Below, piece by piece: positions 56,797 to 64,000 of a stretch of DNA of 64,000 nucleotides. Below the pieces are notes generated by a model. It made no database searches. It was not told where the DNA came from and worked only from the letters and a program-made list of their open reading frames with translations. Origin of the DNA: Gaeumannomyces sp. JS-464 (Eukaryota; Ascomycota; Sordariomycetes; Magnaporthales; Magnaporthaceae); NCBI GenBank assembly GCA_002197995.1, contig NGZR01000001.1, positions 124,001-188,000 of the forward strand. Direction: 5' to 3'. How positions within the stretch are numbered: the first letter of the stretch is position 1; each line of letters starts with the position of its first letter. Both the position numbers and the translations under genes were made by a program.

Positions 56797-58810
56797 GTCG
56801 GTCGACAGGCGCGCCTTCTCGACGCCGTTCGATGTCGAGGCTCGGCCGATGTTGATACCAGCGCCGTGTGGGCGCGGCTGTCTTGTTGTCTTCTGAAGCA
56901 GGCGTGCGACGGAGGGGGTGGGTGTGTGTGTGTGGTATGTGTGTTGGTCTAGAAATAAATCGAAGATGAAAAAGAGAGAGACAAAAACGCCATCCGTCAG
57001 CCTAGAGGGACAAACAAGGTGGTGGCGGCGGCGGCTGGATGTCGAGTGACACAAAGTGCCGACCGGGTACGGCCAGCAGACCCTTTCGACATCGATTGCC
57101 CCCCTGCCATCCATGCAGCTGGGGCTCGCCCCTTGGTTGGTTGGTGGCCGTCCTCTCTGACAGCAGGATCGGGTGGGAGCAAAGATTGATGGCTGACAGG
57201 CCAGCCTGCCTAAACCGCTTTCAGGCAGCGCTGGTGTGGAGGGAGGGCAGGCGGAGAAATAGAGAGATTTGGTCTTGGTCACATCAGGTTGGAAGGAGCA
57301 CGCCAAGGCCACCAATGGGCTCATTTTGCAAAGGTGATTTTCGAGTATTTTTTATTTATTCTGCATCCCTGTCATTCCCCTTTGCCTCTCTGTCTGGTGC
57401 CGACTTCCGCCCTTTTTCCTTTGCTGTGAACCTGCTTCCTTTCCCTGCTCTTGTCGCGCAATGGAAGAGACACACTTGAAATACCTACCAGCTGTGGGCT
57501 GTTCAGACAAAGATAGGGTATCGCGTTAACCTCTTAATTACCTAGGCCCGACCCAGTTGCCTAAAAACAAAGTGCCAGGTGCCCGCAGGGTTGCCCCAGG
57601 TGGCGTGCCGCCAGCCATCAATGCGACATGGGCGTCTGGCGCCCTCCACAATCTGACCCCGTGCCTCAGGGCTAGCAGCCACACAGCGTGCGCCCAGCAC
57701 AGTCCATGTCAGCACGGATGGATGCGAGTTACCGAGAGATTCTCACCGTTCAATTGCGTGTAATGATTTGTCTCAACGCTCGCCCTACTACTAACTAGGT
57801 AGTCTCGCACAGCCAGGACACAACCAAGGGCGACGGCGTCCAGGCGCAGGGACAGACAACAGTCTAAATTGCCATCCCGCGATCCGCGGCCGTCATTTCA
57901 AAACCCTCAACCCCTGGACGGACCACCCAGCCATTCACGCCGATGCAACGTCCAGCGGCTTCATCCACGGGACTCGCATTTGCTGCCCCACCACCTCGCA
58001 TTTGCGGTGGGCCGAATGCTAAAACTTTTCTTGCCTCTTTTTTTTTTTTTTTTTTTTTTGTCCTCCCCTCCATTCGGCTCGGATTTTGGCCTCGAGATTT
58101 TGGAGATCACAATATTCATGCGCAGACACCTGGCAGCCCACAGCGCAGCGAATGACTCTGCACACGCAGCCACTGAGCACAGCGTGAACCCGCCCGGCAC
58201 GGCACGCCTAACCGCAGGCCGCCTCTCGGCAGCCGAGCAGGAATCCACTTGATTTCTGGAAAGCAACAAAACAGGATGACATGCACACATGTTCATCACG
58301 CAAGGGGAATCAGCTTGTGTTTGTGGGCAAAAACCCAATTGTATTTAAAGTTCAACTAGACCTCTTCCTTGCCCAGCACTTCGCCCTTACTCTAATCTCT
58401 CTCCTACAGCCCCTGACGCAGAAAACCGTGGGCACCGCCTTCAGAGGGCCGGCCTCGGGTGAAAAACTGCGTCCGGAATCTCTCCTTTGCCTCGTCTCTC
58501 CTTGTTGAAAGTTTCCAGCCCTGCCACGTCTGGGCAATCCATTCTCCCTGCCTGCATCCCCTCCAAATAAAATAAAAATCTGCAGACGATGGCGAAAGAA
58601 TAGCAATGAAAGCTAAGCAAAACATGGTTGCGATTGCTATGGAAAGCATCGGCCCCGAGTGTGTCATAACGAAGACGAAAGAAGAAAAAGATGACCACGA
58701 TGACAGAACCACGCTGGCCAGCAGAACACCCACAAACATAGCCAGAATATCCCTGAACATCCCTCCTCTCCTTCTCCCTTTCCAACAGGTCGAGCCTTGC
58801 TTGCTTGTTC
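56797..58810. other. 2.0-kb gene-poor region
   Basis: Promoter side of the glycosyltransferase gene and 3' flank of the SRA gene. A T22 run lies at 58038-58059. Small open frames only. Confidence 0.45.
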
Positions 58811-60115
58811 CTAGTTCTCAGGCCTCGGCACGTAGCCTTCTTGGACCCGGGCCCAGATCTCGGCCTGGCGAGCGCCTGGCACCTTGTCTCTCGCAGCCCC
58901 CAGCGTGCACGGGTTCAGATCAGGTCGGTTCGGGTCGACAGCCAGTCGCTCGAGCTTGAACTGCCGATACACACCACCCAGGTTGTTCTTGGCCACGCGG
59001 CAGTCCACCACGCGATAGAGACCATCGTACCGGATGCCGAACTGGGGCGCCCAGTGGTTGTCGTTCTTCTTGCGCAGGACGCGCACGGGTCGGTCGCTCC
59101 GCTCCAGCGAGTGAAGAAGCAGTTTTCGTCGCCTTGGAGTCGTCGAGCCCCACCGGGTCCCTATTTTCGTGGCTGTGGGATCCCGAATACCAGATGATGT
59201 TCCCCTCGTCCCGGTCGAGGTCGTCATACTGCGACGAGCCAACCACGATCGAATACGCCCCTTCGCCGCTCCAGCCCGCAATGCCGCCCATGGCGCTGCC
59301 GTGTGCGCCTCGGCAGAGAGCCACCTTCTGCAGCGGCCACCAGTCGCCAGGCTGGAGGCCGTTGTGGCCGAAAACCCGACACGATCGTTTCTCGTGAATG
59401 AACCGAGGATCAAGGCTGTACGAGACCCTGGGGGCCGCGGTGCGGAGGATGCCGTGCATGATCCCCTGCAGACCCCAGATAGGATCGTCGTCGTTAGGGA
59501 ATCCCACCGTGACGTCGGCGAGATCGTCGCCGTCACCGGTTCGGGCCCGGCCACGATCACGGCGAGGGGCGACGGGGATCCTTGCCTGCGAAGTCACCTC
59601 TTCGTCCTGGCTCTCACTGCCACTGCCGTCATCGACGTCGTCGGCCCCGTAGTTATCGTCCTCCCAGCTTTGTTCGAGAGCATTGTAATGCTTAATGATG
59701 AAGGCCGGGTACTTGTTATCCGGGTTGTTCACCACCTGGCGGACACTTTTAAGCTCTTTGTGAATACGTGGCGTCATATCGACTGTTTGAAGATATTTGA
59801 TAAAGGACTTGAGCCGGATCAGGCAATCCAGCAGGGCCGGGTCCGGATCAACGTCCCCTTTCGCTTGGCAAGAATCGAGAATTGCGCGACGCAAGGCCTC
59901 CGATTTCTGGCGATGAATTCGACATGGGCTTGTTCGCTATTTCCGTGGGGAGAATATGCGACAATATCGTTAAAGTGCTCCCATCTGGCCGGCTGCGATG
60001 GCTCCTGGACAGTGGCAGAGGTGCTTGTAGCCACTACTGGAGGTGACGCGGGCACAGCCGGGGCCGCCGCCGGGGCCATATCAGGCCCAGTGGTAACAGA
60101 CTGATGAGGCTCCAT
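58811..60115 (-). CDS. SRA-YDG domain protein
   Basis: From ATG 60113-60115 (MEPHQSVTTGPDMAPAA) an Ala/Pro/Ser-rich N-terminus is followed by a helical block (LLDCLIRLKSFIKYLQTVDM, KELKSVRQVVNN). The C-terminal half is an SRA-YDG domain: VGFPNDDDPIWGLQGIMHGI, GAHGSAMGGIAGWSGEGAYS, IVVGSSQYDDLDRDEGNIIW, YSGSHSHENRDP and RYDGLYRVVDCR. SRA domains bind hemimethylated or 5-hydroxymethyl cytosine in DNA (UHRF1, plant SUVH). Fungal SRA proteins are mostly uncharacterised. The frame shifts near 59906 and near 59122, where an A run appears one base too long. No introns found. Confidence 0.85.
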
Positions 60116-61265
60116 TGTCTCGGCTGTAGAGCTGCCACCAACTAGATTCCACCCGGAGGATGTGAGCCCAGGTCCAACACGTTTAGGCCAAGATGCAAAA
60201 AAAAAAACAAAAAAAAACCAACTAGACAAACCAGCAGGCGACTGTGACTTTGAACGTTTCTGCGGTTTCTGCGGTGGGCGGACGGCTGCGCCCACAGGCC
60301 GCTTGGCTCCGGAGCGGCGCCCAAGCAGCGGACGGGCGCGCGGCGGCGGCAGCCAGCACAGACGACGTCTGATCGCGGACTGAGGAAGCCCTGGACACAG
60401 CTGCCATGCTGGCTCCCGACCCAGATGCGGTGATGGGGCGGTCCCTCTGGGCTTGGCAGCACCCTGGGCCGGCATTCTGATGTTTTCGCGGCCCATGGTG
60501 CCTTGAGCTGAGGTGTGCAGCGGGCTGTGGTTTCGCGGAGGATGGGATGGGGCTTGGCAAGTGGTCTGGCGAGAATGCGCTCTTCTGGAACAGATTGCTC
60601 GATTTTCAACGTCCTGGAGGCTCGATATTGCCGAGGTGGTGTGAGGGAGAGGTTTGTGTAGATTGGTAGGAAGAACTGCCTCGCTGTCTGGAGGTAAGTG
60701 ATGGAGGAAGGGAACGGGCGGGCATCGAGACCCGGTTTTTGGAGGTGAGGTCACCGCAACCGCAACTTGGGTGGACTCTAGAAAAGATGAAGGGAATGCA
60801 AGAGATTGGAAGTCTGAATGCGTGATGCACTGGGTTCATCCCGGCCTTCATTCTCTTGCAAGTGCAGGTGATTCTCGGCCGCAGCTTCCCAGTTTTGAAT
60901 GGACAATTGCTCTGGACTGCGCTTGCATGCCGCCGCCGACATTGGAGCCGGGCCCCACGCAGAGAACATTGATTGTCTTGTCCACCCAAGAGTTGCGCAT
61001 TGAATTCAAGGAGTCCACACAATCACCACGAAGACGACCTTATATGCGACTTACCAGTAAGCCAAGAGACTGTTGTGGGTCTTGTCTCGAGAATATGGCG
61101 GTTGCAGCAACGTCGGCTGCCGCACAGCAGCTCGGTGTATTTAAACGTGTAACTTTTCTAGGTTTGGTTTTGTAATAAAAGCCTGCTTAATATTGCCAGC
61201 GGAAAAATCCGTATATAAATAAATCTAAATTCGAATAATTAGCCCAGGTCAAAAACATAACTAAC
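60116..61265. other. Upstream region of the SRA gene
   Basis: No gene found. From 61160 it becomes AT-rich (AATAAATCTAAATTCG...), forming the left flank of the solo LTR. Confidence 0.5.
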
Positions 61266-61270
61266 CTTAA

Positions 61271-61647
61271 TGTTACGACCAGGGCCGGGAGGAAGGAGCG
61301 GCAGGCGGGACAGCCTGTAGGAAGCTCACCCAACCCCACCAGGTGGAGTCACGTGATGGCTTAAGTAAGCCCCGGCCTGATCTGTTGATCTGGGACAGAT
61401 CAACAGATCACAACGAAATGTATGGAAGGGTCCATAGGGATATAAGGAGGCAGGGCCTCCTCGTGTCAGTAGACTTGACTGAGGCCTCGGCATCAGTCAA
61501 CCTAAGTTAGCTTCTAGGTATCCCCTAGAGCAAGCAATCAGAGCGCTGCACCTCAGAACCCAGAGTCCCTTGAAGTTGTCGACAAGTGCACCGTTTCAGC
61601 CCTCTCCTCAGGTGCCCTACCTTAGGAGCAGAACCCCGATTGTTACA
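61271..61647. mobile_element. Solo LTR of a retrotransposon with 5-bp target duplication
   Basis: 377 bases beginning TGTTACGACC and ending GATTGTTACA, bounded by CTTAA at 61266-61270 and again at 61648-61652. TG...CA ends and a 5-bp direct repeat are the mark of an integrated LTR. A TATA-like GATATAAGG is at 61438. No internal polymerase or gag sequence is present, so recombination between LTRs removed the body. A Ty3/gypsy or Ty1/copia origin cannot be settled from the LTR. The flanks are AT-rich, fitting an older, possibly RIP-affected block. Confidence 0.88.
61379..61409. repeat. Perfect 14-bp inverted repeat inside the LTR
   Basis: GATCTGTTGATCTG, three bases GGA, then the exact complement. 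It could form a hairpin in LTR RNA or bind a dimeric factor. Confidence 0.9.
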
Positions 61648-61652
61648 CTTAA

Positions 61653-62441
61653 TTGAAAAAAAAATTTCAAAAAAGAAATAAGGGAATACCAAGAACATTA
61701 AAGTGTAGCTGTTTAATACCTTTTACAATCTTGCGCGGTTAAAGTAGCTGGTTAATTTCATATGCCACTTTATACCCTTGTGGTGCATTTAAATTTGCGA
61801 AAATTGGTTGTTGTTTTAAAGCAGGAAGAAAAGACGAGAAACAAGAAAACCCAGGGGAGAGCGAGGAGCTGTTTATATACCCGGAAATGTGTGACTCCCC
61901 TACCCTGGTCGTGCCACTAACCGCACAAATTGCAGCCTGCAAGAAGCTTGTTGAGATCCCTGTAAAGTGTATTCCTGGGCTGATGCGATCACGGGCTTTG
62001 CACAGGTAGGTAATTGCGTTGGGTGTGCCCCCGGACAGAGTTCCATACATGTGTTATGGTTAGGAAAGCTTGCTTAACATCTGCCCAACCAGAGCCTTGT
62101 AAAAGGAGTGAAGGCAACCAAGATATACGAATTCGCTAATTATACCATGCAGTTACATCACGAGGCTTCTCATCAGTCAACTCGTTGGGGCAGAGAGACG
62201 GGAATATTCCGATGGGAGTTGGCTGCGGAACAAGACAAGAGCTAATTACAGCCATTCCGTCTCGTCTATCTGACCGTGTCAAGCTGCCCTCGGGGCAGTG
62301 ACAGCAGCTTGACTGGGGCAGCAGCACGGCACCGGTGCAGCCAACTCTTATTATTCGCAGAATCAAGAATGGATGTCCCGAAGATGCCATAGAATGAAAG
62401 AGCCCAACTGCAATCCAGGAGAAAATCTTGAAATGGCCAAG
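61653..62441. other. AT-rich flank without clear gene
   Basis: AT-rich from 61650 to about 62150. A 103-codon minus-strand frame (61739-62050) starts from ATG but has no domain and its composition matches the AT-rich background; it could be a relic. Nothing else seen. Confidence 0.45.
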
Positions 62442-64000
62442 CTACCCCTGAGCCTTCCCTTTGCCCTTCTGTTGCTTTCTGCCGCCTTCAAACAGGTCCG
62501 TAGACATCCAGACACAAGCCCAGGCAAACGCGCCCATCAGAGCGGTCATGGCGAGCCCCGCGCCGACCGTGTCCCACGTCGTGATGGGCGAAAGCGTGGT
62601 TGTGTGCTGGCGACCGCCGTCCGTCCCTCCCGCGGCTGGGTCGCCGATGCTTGTGCCGCCCGTGGCGTTGGTGACGGGCGGCTTCACCACGACGTCATAG
62701 TCATCGTGGTCCACGAGGACCGACATGAGGGCGCCCAGCACGTTCATCTCCTGCCCCAGCCCCGTCGTGCCGTCAAAGGTGCCGTTCCATCGGAAGCCGC
62801 ACTCGCGGCCCGAGGCGCGGCCCGTGCACTGCCGCACGGCGGCGGCAGCCGACGTCTTGAGCGCCTTGGTTATGCGGCGCCGCGTGAAGGGCGCCACCTG
62901 GGCCACGACGGCGAGCCAGCGGTGCACGAAGCCCTTGAAGCTCAGCATGTCGGTCGTGCACGCGTTGCCCTCATTCTCGCACCACTTCTCGGTCGCGGTG
63001 CCGTTGGGGAAGAAGACGCGGTTGGTCTGGTCGAGGAGCTTGTTGACTCGGTCTCTCCACACCTGGCTCCCATTTGTCTGCGTTGAGTATGTGTGACATC
63101 AGCGAACAGTCTCTTTTGAAGACAAAGACAATATCAAGGGACAGACAGAGGACGTACAAAATCATACATGAAAGCGGCCCCTTGCAGCTGTCGGGGGGTT
63201 GTGTCAGCTCTCAGCACTCAGTCTCGTGTCAGTGCTTGACGATCAATGGCTTCTCACAATAATGGCGGCGTTGTACGAGTACTGCGCTCTGTTGATTTCG
63301 TCACAGTCAGGTGCGTGAGTGCCTGATGGACAGTCCAGGGTTGTTAGCCTTCTGGTGGGCAGTCTTTCCAACCCAGAAACCTGAATCCCTGTTCGGGGAA
63401 ACTGGAACGTGGACCTCGGTTGGCCATCAGGTATCCGAGGCTCGAGCATTCCTACCGTCATAGACATTGTAGTCCTTATCCATCAGCCCAATGCGCTCCA
63501 TCCAGTCCCAAATGACGGTCGCGTGGTCTGCATACGTCTGATTGTGGGTGTAGCGGGCGAGGCGGGCTCCGATGTTGAAGAAGCAGCCGTTGGCAATGGT
63601 GTTCTTGTACTGAAATCCGTTGTTGAAATGGAAGACCTGCCAGCGCAAGCCTCCGCCACACTTGTCGTCGAGCCGCTGCGCCTGCGTGTTGAACACGCCT
63701 TGGGCCAGGGAGAGCCACGACGGCTGTCCTGGCTCGGGGTCCGGAAAGTTGACCTCTGCGGCCAGCAGTGCCGACATGCCCCAGAAGGCTTGGTCGTCGT
63801 TCCCAAGGCTTGCGGTCTGTATTTGTTTTTCATCGTTCTCGTCAGTCTCGTGAGAGGTTGGGGTTTTAGAGAGAGATGAAGCGACGAGCTTACCCAGTTT
63901 GGCTCCATAAAGTCCCGGTTGGGGCCGGACTGGAAGAGCAAGGCGTCTTTGACCATCCGGTTGTATGTCGAGTCGCCCGTGTAATGCCAGTAGTCGATCA
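62442..64000 (-). CDS. DFG5: DFG5/DCW1-type GH76 mannanase, 5' end outside the window
   Basis: GPI-anchored alpha-1,6-mannanase or transglycosidase that links mannoproteins to the wall. Exons seen: 63894-64000 (cut by the window end), 63456-63816, 63258-63322, 63158-63187 (30 nt) and 62442-63077. Blocks are [40 protein letters not shown] with the catalytic Asp pair, [69 protein letters not shown] and [13 protein letters not shown] hydrophobic C-terminal helix ([20 protein letters not shown]) precedes a basic end, so the anchor may be a transmembrane helix or GPI signal. No frame break in the visible part. Confidence 0.93.

Noticed and set aside
61739..62050. 103-codon frame as a gene
   Set aside because: In AT-rich DNA beside a solo LTR, without domain, splice sites or codon bias.
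1..64000. CRISPR array, phage or bacterial operon signals
   Set aside because: Introns, a eukaryotic tRNA and fungal protein families show this is a nuclear fungal sequence; no regularly spaced direct repeats were seen.

Overview
The window is nuclear DNA of a filamentous ascomycete, probably a Sordariomycete. The support is short GT-AG introns (about 40-130 nt) with RCTRAC branch points, GC-rich codon thirds, and typical fungal families: DHA2 transporter, RTA1, a bZIP-ankyrin (bANK) regulator, X325 copper protein, Spt8, NF-X1 helicase, GH17 BtgC and DFG5. No species can be named from the sequence alone.

Layout. 1.0-22.5 kb is an accessory block: DHA2 exporter (+), RTA1-like membrane protein (-), bANK regulator (+), a shortened fatty-acid-synthase-beta protein (+), an F-box-like protein with a histidine run (-), and a branched-chain-aminotransferase-like protein with no lysine available for PLP (-). 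The exporter, FAS-beta, bANK and BCAT families are those of TOXA, TOXC, TOXE and TOXF in the HC-toxin locus of Cochliobolus carbonum, and related apicidin loci are built similarly. No peptide synthetase is visible here. About 22.9-27.2 kb is the strangest part: the minus strand carries dozens of branch-point/acceptor motifs. By hand I could splice seven consecutive exons (two of them 12 and 18 nt) into one open frame of 175 residues, plus a second short set of terminal exons. No family is recognised.

27.3-60.1 kb is mostly conserved cellular genes: X325 copper protein, SRR1-like protein, Doa1/PLAA, a STRAP-type WD40 protein with an open frame continuing in phase beyond its stop, an unidentified coiled-coil-like protein, Spt8 (SAGA), an NF-X1/SF1 helicase related to Hrr1/ZNFX1, tRNA-Gly(GCC), BtgC glucanase, a GT32-type glycosyltransferase and an SRA-YDG protein. 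60.1-64 kb holds an AT-rich patch with a solo LTR (5-bp target duplication CTTAA) and the 3' part of a DFG5-family GH76 gene that runs off the window end.

Quality warning: single-base frame breaks, mostly missing G or C in short runs, occur in at least ten genes including the conserved SPT8, NF-X1 helicase and BtgC genes. They are best read as assembly indels, so frame breaks alone are not called pseudogenes here. Exon coordinates were worked out by eye.
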